From Pedobacter montanisoli (GTDB taxonomy: Bacteria > Bacteroidota > Bacteroidia > Sphingobacteriales > Sphingobacteriaceae), in the NCBI RefSeq assembly GCF_022809115.1, contig NZ_JALGBH010000002.1:1485183-1549182 (forward strand): 64,000 nt of DNA, written 5' to 3'. The position numbers and the translations under genes are program-made. Each line of letters begins with the position of its first letter. Position 1 is the first letter of the stretch. The notes under the pieces were generated by a model that saw only the letters and a program-made list of their open reading frames with translations, was not told the DNA's origin and ran no database searches. Positions 34,922 through 44,207 of the stretch are shown here, in pieces.

Positions 34922-36088
34922 ATGAAAAGAGTTGTTTCTATCGATATTGTAAGGGGAATTGTAATGATCATCATGGCTTTAGACCATGTAAGGGATTTAA
35001 TGCACATCAATTCAATTACAGAAAGCCCAACCAATCTGCTAACTACTACACCTGCATTATTTTTTACACGTTGGATTACTTATCTGTGTGCCCCGGTTTT
35101 TGTTTTTCTGGCAGGTACATCGGTATATCTTTCGCTAAAAGAAAAAACAATTTCTATCCTCAGAAAAACCCTCATCACAAGAGGCTTATGGTTAATTGTA
35201 TTAGAATTTACCATTGTAAATTTTGCCATATTCTTTGATATCGGTTTTCACTCCATTCTTTTTGAAGTGATTGCTACCATAGGTATCGGTTTCATTATTT
35301 TAGGCTTGATGTTAAAGTTATCTCCACGTCAAATAGGAATCTTAGGACTGATTATTATTTTCTTTCATAACCTTACCCCACTTATTCCATTCACAGAAAC
35401 TTCTCCTTTCAAAAGTATTTTAACACCTCTTTTTAACCTAACTATCATTCCTCTTCTTTCAGGAAAAGCATTTATCATAGCCTACCCACCTATTCCATGG
35501 CTAGGCATAATGCTAATTGGTTTTGCCAGTGGTAAATTATTTGAACTTTCTGCAGAAAAAAGAAAAAAGGTTTTTACACAGTTGGGATTAGGAGCCTTAA
35601 TTCTATTCGTAATTGTTCGTTTTATTAATCTATATGGTGATTCTTTACAGTGGTCGCAACAAAAAAATGGATGGTTTACCTTCTTATCTTTTATGAATGT
35701 AAGCAAATACCCACCATCGCTGGTATTCTGTTTATCTACATTAGGCATTATGTTTTTGCTACTGGCTTTTGCCGAGCAGTTTACCAACAAAGTAAAAAGT
35801 ATTGCGGCTGTGTATGGACAGGTACCTTTATTTTATTTTATCGTACATTTTTATTTTATCCATTTACTCGCCATCTTAATGTTGTTATTACAAGGTTTTA
35901 ATTTTTCACAAATGGAATTTGCAACAGGTACTTTTGGCAGACCAAGAGCTTTGCAAAGTGGCCTACCATTATGGGCGATCTATATTGTTTGGATCAGTGT
36001 GGTTGTCATACTTTATAAACCCTGTTTGTGGTACGCACAATATAAAGCTGCGAACAAGCATAAGCAATGGTGGCTAAGTTATTTATGA
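34922..36088 (+). CDS. DUF1624 / heparan-alpha-glucosaminide N-acetyltransferase-like membrane protein
   Basis: Polytopic membrane protein of the DUF1624/HGSNAT family, in which an acyl group is passed across the membrane. It opens RVVSIDIVRGIVMIIMALD, a hallmark with the conserved Asp-His pair (LDHVRDLM). There are about ten membrane helices in 388 aa, ending YAQYKAANKHKQWWLSYL. Substrate unknown. The ATG is 6 bases after the esterase stop, so the two are co-transcribed. Confidence 0.85.
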   Translation: MKRVVSIDIVRGIVMIIMALDHVRDLMHINSITESPTNLLTTTPALFFTRWITYLCAPVFVFLAGTSVYLSLKEKTISILRKTLITRGLWLIVLEFTIVNFAIFFDIGFHSILFEVIATIGIGFIILGLMLKLSPRQIGILGLIIIFFHNLTPLIPFTETSPFKSILTPLFNLTIIPLLSGKAFIIAYPPIPWLGIMLIGFASGKLFELSAEKRKKVFTQLGLGALILFVIVRFINLYGDSLQWSQQKNGWFTFLSFMNVSKYPPSLVFCLSTLGIMFLLLAFAEQFTNKVKSIAAVYGQVPLFYFIVHFYFIHLLAILMLLLQGFNFSQMEFATGTFGRPRALQSGLPLWAIYIVWISVVVILYKPCLWYAQYKAANKHKQWWLSYL

Positions 36089-36112
36089 GAAACGAATTCA
36101 TAAACTATTACC

Positions 36113-36310
36113 ATGTATCCCTACCATAATAAAATTAAGCAAAGAATAGCAAATAATGAATTGGTTCGTTATGAATACGTAGAACGCTATAAGAACATAT
36201 CGCCCTGTTTATTGCTGCATTTTAATACCGAACCTAAAGTGAGGCCTATAAGAGCACATCGGTTTGAAGAGTATGAACAGCTATTTAAGGAATTGGCAAA
36301 AAACAGCTAA
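36113..36310 (+). CDS. Small conserved protein, 65 aa
   Basis: Function unknown. A basic, soluble protein with HNKIKQRIANNELVRYEY, an LLLHFN strand and the closing VRPIRAHRFEEYEQLF. This pattern recurs in small Bacteroidota proteins as I recall them, but no domain name can be given. It lies 24 bases after the DUF1624 gene and probably shares its transcript. Confidence 0.7.
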   Translation: MYPYHNKIKQRIANNELVRYEYVERYKNISPCLLLHFNTEPKVRPIRAHRFEEYEQLFKELAKNS

Positions 36311-36494
36311 CTCATTTATTTATAAATAAAAACAACTCTTTATTCATCAGTCTTTTGCTTTATAAATTTGAAGCAAGCTTGTATTCTACATAATTCTGCC
36401 TATACCAAATTACCTCTTATGCGAGAATGTTGTATAAAAAACAAATAGCCAAAAGTAACCCACTAAATATCAGCCATATTTATTTCAAAAATCT

Positions 36495-36524
36495 TTTGCT
36501 TTATTAAAATTATCCGTACCTTTG
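36495..36524 (+). promoter_or_regulatory. rpsA promoter, Bacteroidota consensus
   Basis: TTTG at 36495-36498 and TACCTTTG at 36517-36524 are spaced by 18 bases, a full match to TTTG-N18..19-TAnnTTTG. The ATG is 36 bases after the box, in keeping with a short leader. Confidence 0.8.
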
Positions 36525-36560
36525 CGGTCCCTAAACAGGGAAAAAGGAGATAATTAATTA

Positions 36561-38492
36561 ATGGCTAAAAAACAAGTAGCAGAAAAAGAACTAGAGGCTA
36601 AAAAAGCCGAACTACAAGGTGCAGACGCCCGTTTGAACCAAAAAGAAACTATTGAATCAGAAGCTGATTCAGTATCGATCGAACAGATCAAATCACAATT
36701 GGCAACTCCAGATCAAGATTTTGACTGGGATGCTGACGAAAAAGTATTTGGTAACTACAATGAAGAAGACCGTAAAAAGTTTGAAGCAATGTATTCAGAT
36801 ACTTTCAATCAAATCACTCAAGGTGAGATCATTTCTGGTACAGTAGTATCAATCAACAACAAAGACGTAGTATTAAACGTTGGTTTTAAATCAGACGGTT
36901 TAGTATCTGCTTCAGAGTTCCGTGATCTTCCTGATTTGAAAATTGGCGATAAAGTTGACGTGTTTGTAGAAGCACCTGAAGATGCTAATGGCCAGTTAAT
37001 TCTATCTCGTAAGAGAGCTAAAACTCAACGTTCTTGGGAAACCATCAACGAAGCCCTTGACAATGACACGATCATCAACGGTTACGTTAAATCACGTACT
37101 AAAGGTGGTCTTATCGTTGACATTATGGGTGTTGAGGCATTCTTACCAGGTTCTCAGATTGACATTAAACCAATCCGCGATTACGACATTTACGTAGGTA
37201 AAACTATGGAATTCAAAGTGGTTAAAATTAACCATGAGTTCAAAAACGTTGTAGTTTCTCATAAAGTATTAATTGAAGACGATCTAGAAAGCCAAAAAGT
37301 AGAGATCGTTTCTAAATTAGAAAAAGGTCAGGTACTTGAAGGTACAGTTAAAAACATCACTGATTTTGGTGTATTCATCGATCTTGGTGGCGTAGATGGT
37401 TTATTACACATCACTGATATCTCTTGGGGCCGCATAGACCACCCTAAAGAAGTATTAGCATTAGATCAGAAAATCAACGTTGTTGTTTTAGATTTTGATG
37501 ATGAGAAAAAACGTATCGCTTTAGGTTTAAAACAATTAACTTCTCACCCTTGGGAGAACTTAGATTCAGCTATCCAAGTTGGTTCTAAAGTAAAAGGAAA
37601 AATCGTAACTGTTGCAGATTACGGTGCATTCTTAGAAATCATTCCAGGTGTTGAAGGTTTAATCCACGTTTCAGAAATGAGCTGGTCACAAAACTTACGT
37701 TCTCCACAAGAGTTCTTAAAAGTTGGTGACGAAATCGAAGCTGAAGTATTAACTTTAGACCGCGATGAGCGCAAAATGAGCTTGGGTATTAAACAACTAA
37801 CTCAAGATCCATGGCAAAATGTTGCTGAGAGATATCCAGTTGGAAGCAAACACAAAGCAGTTGTTAAAAACATGACTAACTTTGGTGTGTTTGTTGAAAT
37901 TGAAGAAGGAATTGACGGATTAATCCACATTTCTGATCTTTCTTGGAGCAAAAAAATCAATCACCCTAACGAGTTTACCAAAGTTGGTGATACATTAGAT
38001 GTTGTAGTTCTAGAACTTGATGTTGAGAACCGCAAATTATCTTTAGGTCACAAACAACTAGAGGAAAACCCTTGGGATACTTTCGAAACAATCTTCACTT
38101 TAGATTCAATTCACCAAGGTACAGTAATTAAAGTAACTGATAAAGGCGCTGTAATTGCATTACCATACGGAGTTGAAGGTTTTGTACCAACAAAACACAT
38201 GGCTAAAGAAGACGGTTCTGTATTAAAAGCAGAAGAAGTTGCTGATTTCAAAATCATCGAGTTTAACAAAGATGCTAAACGTATCGTAGTTTCACACGCT
38301 CGTATTTGGGAAGAAGCTAAAGCTGAAGCCGTAGCTGAAGAAAAAGCAGCTAAGAAAAAAGAAGCTAAAGCAGCTAACTCAGCAGTTAAAAAAGTGAAAG
38401 ATTCAGTAGAGAAATCAACATTAGGTGATCTTGATGTATTGGCTCAATTGAAATCTCAAATGGAAGGTGAAGAGAAAAAAGCTAAAGGCTAA
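36561..38492 (+). CDS. rpsA: 30S ribosomal protein S1
   Basis: Ribosome-bound mRNA-binding protein. Six S1 (OB-fold) repeats are visible: the first from IISGTVVSINN, the second from INGYVKSRTKGG, then LEGTVKNITDFGVFIDLGG, VKGKIVTVADYGAFLEI, HKAVVKNMTNFGVFVEI and HQGTVIKVTDKGAVIAL. An acidic N-terminus (1-75) and a Lys/Glu-rich coiled tail (from about 590) flank them. 643 aa fits Bacteroidota S1. The gene has a consensus promoter and a terminator, and codon choice looks more restricted than in its neighbours, as for a highly expressed gene. Confidence 0.97.
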   Translation: MAKKQVAEKELEAKKAELQGADARLNQKETIESEADSVSIEQIKSQLATPDQDFDWDADEKVFGNYNEEDRKKFEAMYSDTFNQITQGEIISGTVVSINNKDVVLNVGFKSDGLVSASEFRDLPDLKIGDKVDVFVEAPEDANGQLILSRKRAKTQRSWETINEALDNDTIINGYVKSRTKGGLIVDIMGVEAFLPGSQIDIKPIRDYDIYVGKTMEFKVVKINHEFKNVVVSHKVLIEDDLESQKVEIVSKLEKGQVLEGTVKNITDFGVFIDLGGVDGLLHITDISWGRIDHPKEVLALDQKINVVVLDFDDEKKRIALGLKQLTSHPWENLDSAIQVGSKVKGKIVTVADYGAFLEIIPGVEGLIHVSEMSWSQNLRSPQEFLKVGDEIEAEVLTLDRDERKMSLGIKQLTQDPWQNVAERYPVGSKHKAVVKNMTNFGVFVEIEEGIDGLIHISDLSWSKKINHPNEFTKVGDTLDVVVLELDVENRKLSLGHKQLEENPWDTFETIFTLDSIHQGTVIKVTDKGAVIALPYGVEGFVPTKHMAKEDGSVLKAEEVADFKIIEFNKDAKRIVVSHARIWEEAKAEAVAEEKAAKKKEAKAANSAVKKVKDSVEKSTLGDLDVLAQLKSQMEGEEKKAKG

Positions 38493-38516
38493 TTCTTTAA
38501 CCAACCCATAAATATT

Positions 38517-38549
38517 AAATCCCGATAACTTTCGCTATCGGGATTTTTT
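38517..38549 (+). terminator. rpsA terminator
   Basis: AAATCCCGATA (38517-38527) pairs with TATCGGGATTT (38536-38546), loop 8 nt, followed by a T-run. It is 24 bases after the rpsA stop. Confidence 0.85.
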
Positions 38550-38939
38550 GTTTATCATTCCAAGGGAAACATAACGACGAGGAATCTCTGTTCATTTTTT
38601 AAGACCTTAGTTTAGCTAATAATTAAAATCAATTCCTTAATTCTTGGGCTATCCTTGTCCTGCCTTAAACATAGTATCCTCATTTCGCTGTCATTAATTA
38701 GGGTTCTAGTGTCTGTCTGAGCTTGTCGAAGACTAATTTTCACAGTTGAAAAGTAAAAATATTTATCCTTCGACAGGGCTCTGGGTGACAATATTTTTTT
38801 ACTTTTCTTATTAATTTAATGACACTAATTATGGTCTCTTGTGGGCTATTCTTTCAATCAGGTTTATTAATATGCGCAACAAGATATTTCCGCAAATACC
38901 TGCAAATTCCATTAAAAAAACTCACAAAAAATACTAATT
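38550..38939. other. Gene-free interval with repeat-derived DNA
   Basis: Between the rpsA terminator and the hexosaminidase gene. Near 38555-38600 it has a degenerate CATTCC ... GACGAGGAATCTC stretch of the type scattered between genes in this family. The inverted repeat at 38710-38808 follows. The short plus-strand frame at 38819-39022 overlaps the start of the next gene out of frame and has no coding features. Confidence 0.5.
38710..38808. repeat. REP-like inverted repeat (GCTTGTCGAAG family)
   Basis: TGTCTGTCTGAGCTTGTCGA with AG next (38710-38731) is an imperfect inverted match to CTTCGACAGGGCTCTGGGTG plus ACA (38768-38790). A second pair, GAAAAGTAAAAATATT (38748-38763) and AATATTTTTTTACTTTTC (38791-38808), overlaps the first. 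The CTTCGACAAGCTC core is a widespread intergenic repeat. Confidence 0.6.
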
Positions 38940-38945
38940 TTGAAT

Positions 38946-40625
38946 ATGAAGAAATTAGTATTGACCGGATTAATGTTGGCCAGTGTATTATTGTCGATAG
39001 CACAAATAAACATTATCCCTAAGCCCGTTTATTTAAAAGAAGAAGCTCAGCAAAAAGGTTTTACCATTAATAATCAAACAAGAATTGTTATTGAAAGCGA
39101 TTCTTTAAAAAATGCAGCCGTTTTCTTTAATGATTATTTACAAAAATATCTTCAATTTAAGCTTACCATTACCAACGTTAAACCCGAAACCAATTATATT
39201 TCTTTAACAGTTAACACTAAGGTAAGCGAATTTGACAATGCCTATATTCTGAGTACCTCATCAAAGAACATTTCTATTACCGGAACTTCTAAACCCGGAG
39301 TTTTTTATGGCATTCAAACCCTAATTCAATTATTGCCTACCGAAAAAAAGAACGAACTTAATATACCTTCAGTTACTATAACCGATTATCCTCGTTTCAG
39401 CTATCGCGGTATGCACTTAGATGTAAGCCGTCATTTTTTTGATGTAGCTTTTGTAAAGCAATACATTGATTACCTTGCACTACATAAAATGAACTATTTT
39501 CATTGGCATTTAACTGATGATCATGGCTGGAGAATTGAAATCAAGAAATACCCAAAACTTACTGAGGTTGGAGCCTGGAGAAATGGTAGTATTATAGGAC
39601 TTTGGCCAGGAAAAGGCAATGAAAATATTAAGTATCAGGTTTTACCTGATGACGTAAAAATTACGCCAAAAGATGCAGTGATCAAGACTGATGGCATTCG
39701 CCATGGTGGATTCTACACCCAAGACGAGATCAGAGAGGTAATCAAATATGCCGCCGATAGATACATCACCATTATTCCTGAAATTGAGATGCCGGCACAT
39801 AGCATGGCAGCTTTGGCAGCTTATCCAGAGCTTGGAACCGAACCAAATAAAAAATATCAGGTAGCCGAAACCTGGGGCATGATGAACAAGTACAATAATG
39901 TACTTCAACCTACCGAAAAAACATTTTCTTTCTTAGAAGATGTGCTTACGGAAGTCATGAATCTATTCCCTTCACAATACATCCATATTGGTGGCGATGA
40001 AGCTTCTAAAATATGGTGGAGACAATCTGCAGAAACACAGAAAATCATGAAGGAGAAAGGCATCAAAGACGAAGTTGCTCTGCAAAGTTATTTCATCCAT
40101 CGTATCGAGAAATTTGTGAACAACAAAGGCAAGACTATTATTGGTTGGGACGAAATTTTAGATGGAGGATTAGCTCCTAATGCAGTGGTAATGAGCTGGC
40201 GTGGAGAAAAAGGTGGTATTGCCGCAGCAAAAGTAAAACAAAAGGTAATTATGAGTCCCGAAGAAAAATTATACCTCAACCATAAGCAATTTATGAAAGA
40301 GGATAGTTTAGCAGCGAATAAATTCTTGCCACTTGAAACGGTTTATAACTACGAACCAATTCCAGCAGAACTTAATGCAGAACAGGCAAAATATATTTGG
40401 GGCGCACAGGGCAATTTATGGTCTGAGTACATTGCCAATCCTGCAAAAGTAGAATATATGATTTTTCCGCGTATCGATGCCTTAAGTGAGATGCAATGGT
40501 CGCCCAAAGAACAAAAAAACTATCCAGAATTTTTAAACAGGCTAAAAACGCAATTTAAACGCTATGATCTGATGGGAATTACTTATAGCAAACGATATTT
40601 AGATCCTGCTTATACAGGAAAATAA
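38946..40625 (+). CDS. Beta-N-acetylhexosaminidase, GH20, exported
   Basis: Cleaves terminal N-acetylglucosamine or galactosamine residues. A signal peptide (KKLVLTGLMLASVLLSIAQ) precedes the GH20b domain (about 25-140) and the GH20 barrel with the catalytic pair Asp351-Glu352 in HIGGDEASKIWW. HWHLTDDHGWRIEIKKYP is the family substrate block. The ATG at 38946 was chosen because it begins the signal peptide; the in-frame TTG two codons earlier is not needed. 559 aa. It may act in peptidoglycan or chitin-oligosaccharide scavenging. Confidence 0.94.
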   Translation: MKKLVLTGLMLASVLLSIAQINIIPKPVYLKEEAQQKGFTINNQTRIVIESDSLKNAAVFFNDYLQKYLQFKLTITNVKPETNYISLTVNTKVSEFDNAYILSTSSKNISITGTSKPGVFYGIQTLIQLLPTEKKNELNIPSVTITDYPRFSYRGMHLDVSRHFFDVAFVKQYIDYLALHKMNYFHWHLTDDHGWRIEIKKYPKLTEVGAWRNGSIIGLWPGKGNENIKYQVLPDDVKITPKDAVIKTDGIRHGGFYTQDEIREVIKYAADRYITIIPEIEMPAHSMAALAAYPELGTEPNKKYQVAETWGMMNKYNNVLQPTEKTFSFLEDVLTEVMNLFPSQYIHIGGDEASKIWWRQSAETQKIMKEKGIKDEVALQSYFIHRIEKFVNNKGKTIIGWDEILDGGLAPNAVVMSWRGEKGGIAAAKVKQKVIMSPEEKLYLNHKQFMKEDSLAANKFLPLETVYNYEPIPAELNAEQAKYIWGAQGNLWSEYIANPAKVEYMIFPRIDALSEMQWSPKEQKNYPEFLNRLKTQFKRYDLMGITYSKRYLDPAYTGK

Positions 40626-40634
40626 ATTTATTGT

Positions 40635-41054
40635 TTAAGGTAAAAATTTATGTTTGAGTTCCGGTGCAGGTATTAAACAGTGGTCTGCTTTACCAAACCA
40701 TTTGTACCTGTTCCGGGCAATGTAATTATATATTGGGTTTCTTATAAATGCAGGTATAATTATAAATCCGTACAACAAAGACCAAAAACCATTTAAACGC
40801 TTTACTATTCTCAGTGCTGCATCAGACTGTCGGTACAAGCGACCGTTCTCCCATAAAATAATGCTCTGATTTGTTCCATTACTCAAACCAAGATCAGCAA
40901 GCATACCTTTAGCGGTTTCGCCCTGCAAAGAAGCAAAACTGAAACAATCTTTACGGTCTCTTTTTATAATAAACTGTACCGATCGGTTACATAGGTTACA
41001 TTCCCCGTCAAAGAAAACCACTAGCTTTTTTTCAGGAAACCGCACTTCGTTCAT
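40635..41054 (-). CDS. DCC-family thiol-disulfide oxidoreductase-like protein
   Basis: Small DUF393 protein with the signature FFDGECNLCNRSVQFI (DGxCxLC, Cys residues near 20 and 23). IKRDRKDCFSFASLQGE and the terminal aromatic RNPIYNYIARNRYKWFGK are also typical. A thioredoxin-like role is suggested, but the redox partner is unknown. The ATG at 41054 gives 139 aa. An upstream in-frame ATG at 41144 would add 30 residues overlapping the divergent aminotransferase start region and was rejected. Confidence 0.85.
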   Translation of the reverse strand: MNEVRFPEKKLVVFFDGECNLCNRSVQFIIKRDRKDCFSFASLQGETAKGMLADLGLSNGTNQSIILWENGRLYRQSDAALRIVKRLNGFWSLLYGFIIIPAFIRNPIYNYIARNRYKWFGKADHCLIPAPELKHKFLP

Positions 41055-41133
41055 TCTTTTATTTTTAACTTGCAATGACAGGCAACAACTGATATCCACT
41101 ATAAAATTACGCAAATTGCGATACTGAACTAAA

Positions 41134-41982
41134 ATGGAGAACAAATATATTTTCGTAAACGATCAGTTTATTCTTCATACCGAAGCCAAATTACACGTAT
41201 CAGATCTAAGTATTCAAAGAGGTTACGGCATATTTGATTTTTTGAAAACCATTGATTTTCATCCTGTATTTATAGATGATTATTTAGATCGTTTTTACCG
41301 CTCTGCAAAAGAAATGAATTTGGAACCTCCTTATGAACGTAACGAGCTTAAATCCTTAGTCAGGCAATTGATAGAAAAGAATAATATTGCCAATTCGGGT
41401 ATTAAACTGATACTAACGGGTGGGTTTTCTGAAGATGGTTTTACCATCACTACCAAGCCCAATTTTATGATGGTGCAAAGTCCTTTAAATATCGGAAATG
41501 AGAGCTTTGAAAAAGGACTTAAACTGATTACCAACAATTTTCAACGACAGGTACCTTCTGTTAAAACCATAGATTATCTGCAAGCGATAAAAACATGGCC
41601 GCAGGTTATTGGTCATCATGCTGATGATATTTTATACCATAAAGACGGAGCAGTTAGAGAATGTCCACGTGCCAACATTTTTATGGTAAAAGGCAAGGAA
41701 GTTTTCACACCTAAAACCGATATTCTGCGAGGCATTACACGGAGCAAAGTGCTATCCTTAGAAACAGCTCATCTAAACATTACAGAAAGAGATTTTTCTC
41801 TGGAAGAACTGCAAACCGCAGATGAGGTTTTTATTACAGTTACCACCAAAAACATATGTCCTGTTTTACAAATTGACGGAAAACCTGTTAATGAAGGAAA
41901 TATAGGTGAGATTACCCGCAGCTTAAGTGTACTGTTGCAGCAACTCATCAACAAAGACATCGATAGTAAAAACGGTTTTTAA
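41134..41982 (+). CDS. Class IV aminotransferase (PLP)
   Basis: Fold-type IV PLP enzyme: branched-chain amino acid, D-amino acid or 4-amino-4-deoxychorismate type. The start region GYGIFDFLKT is typical, and the likely PLP Lys is in SVKTIDYLQAI. The equivalent of the EGSSSNVF block is RECPRANIF. 282 aa. The exact substrate cannot be assigned; the Bacteroidota family member is often annotated only as aminotransferase class IV. It is divergent from the DCC gene. Confidence 0.85.
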   Translation: MENKYIFVNDQFILHTEAKLHVSDLSIQRGYGIFDFLKTIDFHPVFIDDYLDRFYRSAKEMNLEPPYERNELKSLVRQLIEKNNIANSGIKLILTGGFSEDGFTITTKPNFMMVQSPLNIGNESFEKGLKLITNNFQRQVPSVKTIDYLQAIKTWPQVIGHHADDILYHKDGAVRECPRANIFMVKGKEVFTPKTDILRGITRSKVLSLETAHLNITERDFSLEELQTADEVFITVTTKNICPVLQIDGKPVNEGNIGEITRSLSVLLQQLINKDIDSKNGF

Positions 41983-42003
41983 TATTCGATCTTTCTGAAA
42001 ATT

Positions 42004-42053
42004 AAATAAAAAAGCTTACAAAAGATGCGTTTACACCTATTCTTGTAAGCTTT
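42004..42053. terminator. Terminator shared by convergent genes
   Basis: AAAGCTTACAA (42011-42021) pairs with TTGTAAGCTTT (42043-42053), 21-nt loop. On the minus strand a long T-run follows at 42010-42004. It serves the efflux permease (minus) and perhaps the aminotransferase (plus). Confidence 0.7.
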
Positions 42054-42079
42054 CATGTTTTAAAAATTTAACTATTAGT

Positions 42080-43243
42080 CTAAGCTTTAACCTCTTTCAG
42101 CACTTTTCTCTTTTTAATATACAAAGCTATAAATGACAGTACAAAACCTATAACCATTATAAGCAATAGCTTATGGATATATGGATAAGTCAGATCTACA
42201 GGTCCGTTTTCTATGATCAATATCCTGAATATGGGTAAGAAATGGGTTAAAGGTATGATACTCGCAATATCCTGTATCCATACCGGCATCTGACTTAAAG
42301 GCCAGGTAAAACCCGATAAGATAAAGCTGGGAGTTGCAATTACCATCAATACCTCTGTAGCCTTTAATTGGTTTGGCAGTAAAATACTGACCAGCACCCC
42401 AATAAAACATACCGAAACCACAAATAAACCAGCTATCAAGGTTAAGGTACCCAGGTTTTCATAAAACGGGATTTTAAACCACCAGGTAAAGAACCAGTAC
42501 AACAACCATATACCAAAACTCATGATAAGATAAGGTATAATTTTAACCATCAGCAATTTAAACGTTGATGATGATTTATAAACAAGCTCTTTGAAGGTAT
42601 TATTCTCAAATTCTGCCGCAAAAGACAAAGCTAAACCTAACATAAGTACCTGTTGCAATACCGTGGCAAGAATACCCGGCCACAAGAAATACATGTAATT
42701 GGTTGAGCGGTTGTTTTTCTTAATGAAAGTTGTTTTAAAAGGCTCATACTGGCTCATCAGTAAATTTTCGGGCACACCCTGTTTGCGCAATGTTTCTAAT
42801 TGTACGCCTACTTTCAACGTACCTAAAACAACTTGTATGGCCGTTGATGCGTAATTGGCCGTTAAAACATTTGCCGTATTTACAATGGTGGTAATTTCAG
42901 GGTATTTCTTAGTTAAAACCTGTTTTTCAAAACCCTCAGGTATAATAACCACACTGGCAGCATCCTTCTCAATCATCAATCTAGAAAGGTTATTTTCGTC
43001 AAATTGAAGCACAGCAATAGATAATACTTCATTATCTCCCATCATTTCAATGGCTCTCTTGCTCAACTTACTCTGATCATGATCTACCACAATAATAGGT
43101 AAATGTGTTACCTTTCCTTTGTTATATACATAGCCTAAAAGTACACCATACATAATGGGTGCTCCTATAAACAGGATACGTAAAACGCTGTTATTCCAGA
43201 ACATCGCGAATTCACGCTTAAGCAATTCAAAAAATGTTTTCAT
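42080..43243 (-). CDS. ABC-2-type efflux permease
   Basis: Inner-membrane permease of the YhhJ/YbhR type. One N-terminal membrane helix (20-40) is followed by a large periplasmic domain (45-180, DHDQSKLSKRAIEMM and so on). Five more helices lie toward the C-terminus (about 185-375), with the GFTWPLSQMP loop typical of ABC-2 permeases. 387 aa. It overlaps the HlyD gene by one base (TAATG). No ATPase gene is present in this operon, although ABC-2 permeases need one, so the ATPase must be encoded elsewhere or the protein is used differently. Confidence 0.88.
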   Translation of the reverse strand: MKTFFELLKREFAMFWNNSVLRILFIGAPIMYGVLLGYVYNKGKVTHLPIIVVDHDQSKLSKRAIEMMGDNEVLSIAVLQFDENNLSRLMIEKDAASVVIIPEGFEKQVLTKKYPEITTIVNTANVLTANYASTAIQVVLGTLKVGVQLETLRKQGVPENLLMSQYEPFKTTFIKKNNRSTNYMYFLWPGILATVLQQVLMLGLALSFAAEFENNTFKELVYKSSSTFKLLMVKIIPYLIMSFGIWLLYWFFTWWFKIPFYENLGTLTLIAGLFVVSVCFIGVLVSILLPNQLKATEVLMVIATPSFILSGFTWPLSQMPVWIQDIASIIPLTHFLPIFRILIIENGPVDLTYPYIHKLLLIMVIGFVLSFIALYIKKRKVLKEVKA

Positions 43244-44205
43244 TACTTTTTGTTTATGGTAACCGTAGATTTCGAGAACAACTCACTGGCTTCGGCTATA
43301 TTTTTAGGTTCTACCGTAATCTCATATAATGCATCCTGCATATTATAATCAGGATATGCTGTTGCAATATTGGCATAAGCCCCTATCTGCTTAACATTTC
43401 TGATGGTTCCTTCTATTTTTTTATTATCCTGATAAGGAATAGTAACCTCAATCTGCTCACCTTTTTTATACTGTTCTATTTTACTTTCGGGCACGGTAAA
43501 CCTGAAATAAGTACTCGATTTAAGCGATCCCGTAAATAAGGTATAACCAGGCAGTGCCAACTCTCCTACTTTTAGAGTAATGCTTTCTAAGGTCATATCT
43601 TGCGGAGCAATAATATAGCGTTCTTTTTCTGCTGTCTGCACCTCCTGTAAAGCACCTAAGGCGCGGTCTTTCTGTCCCAATGCCATGGTTTGCTGTTCTA
43701 TTCTCACCCCATTTTTAACATCAGCTATCTCTGCTTCAACAGCGGTGTACTGCGCCAATGCACCCTGATATTTCGCATAAACTTCATCATATTGTTGTTG
43801 CGGCACCAAAGAATCGCTCACCATAGCCTGTATGCGGCTTAAAGATTTCTTGGCAAAATCATATTGTTCTTTCAACGCATTTCTTTTCGCATCCAATTGT
43901 TTCAGCTGGTTGGCAGTAGCTCCGCGTACGCTCATGGCATATTGCGCATCGGCTGATTTTACAGCGCCCTGAGCCTGTGCTTTCTTAGCATCAACCTCGG
44001 GGATATCCAAAATAGCTAGAGTATCACCTTTCTTCACCTGATCACCCTCATTAAAATTAATTTTAAGAATACGGCCGGGTACTTTACTTACCACAGCTAT
44101 TTCTTCACGCTCAACCTTTCCCTGTATCAGGCTGTTAGCCGTATCTTTTCTATTGCATGCTGTAAATGCAATTAAACTGATGAGTAGTAATGAATATTTT
44201 TTCAT
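43243..44205 (-). CDS. HlyD-family periplasmic adaptor
   Basis: Membrane-fusion protein linking the inner-membrane permease to the TolC channel. It begins with a lipoprotein-type signal (LISLIAFTACN, Cys17). The lipoyl half-motif ILKINFNEGDQVKKGDTLAILD is followed by a long coiled-coil hairpin (about 75-190) and the second lipoyl half. The beta-barrel near TLKVGELALPG follows. 320 aa. It lies between the permease (1-base overlap) and TolC (2-base gap). Confidence 0.9.
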   Translation of the reverse strand: MKKYSLLLISLIAFTACNRKDTANSLIQGKVEREEIAVVSKVPGRILKINFNEGDQVKKGDTLAILDIPEVDAKKAQAQGAVKSADAQYAMSVRGATANQLKQLDAKRNALKEQYDFAKKSLSRIQAMVSDSLVPQQQYDEVYAKYQGALAQYTAVEAEIADVKNGVRIEQQTMALGQKDRALGALQEVQTAEKERYIIAPQDMTLESITLKVGELALPGYTLFTGSLKSSTYFRFTVPESKIEQYKKGEQIEVTIPYQDNKKIEGTIRNVKQIGAYANIATAYPDYNMQDALYEITVEPKNIAEASELFSKSTVTINKK

Positions 44206-44207
44206 GA

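Noticed and set aside
38819..39022. 67-aa open frame ahead of the hexosaminidase gene
   Set aside because: Overlaps the hexosaminidase signal peptide in another frame and has no family or codon support.
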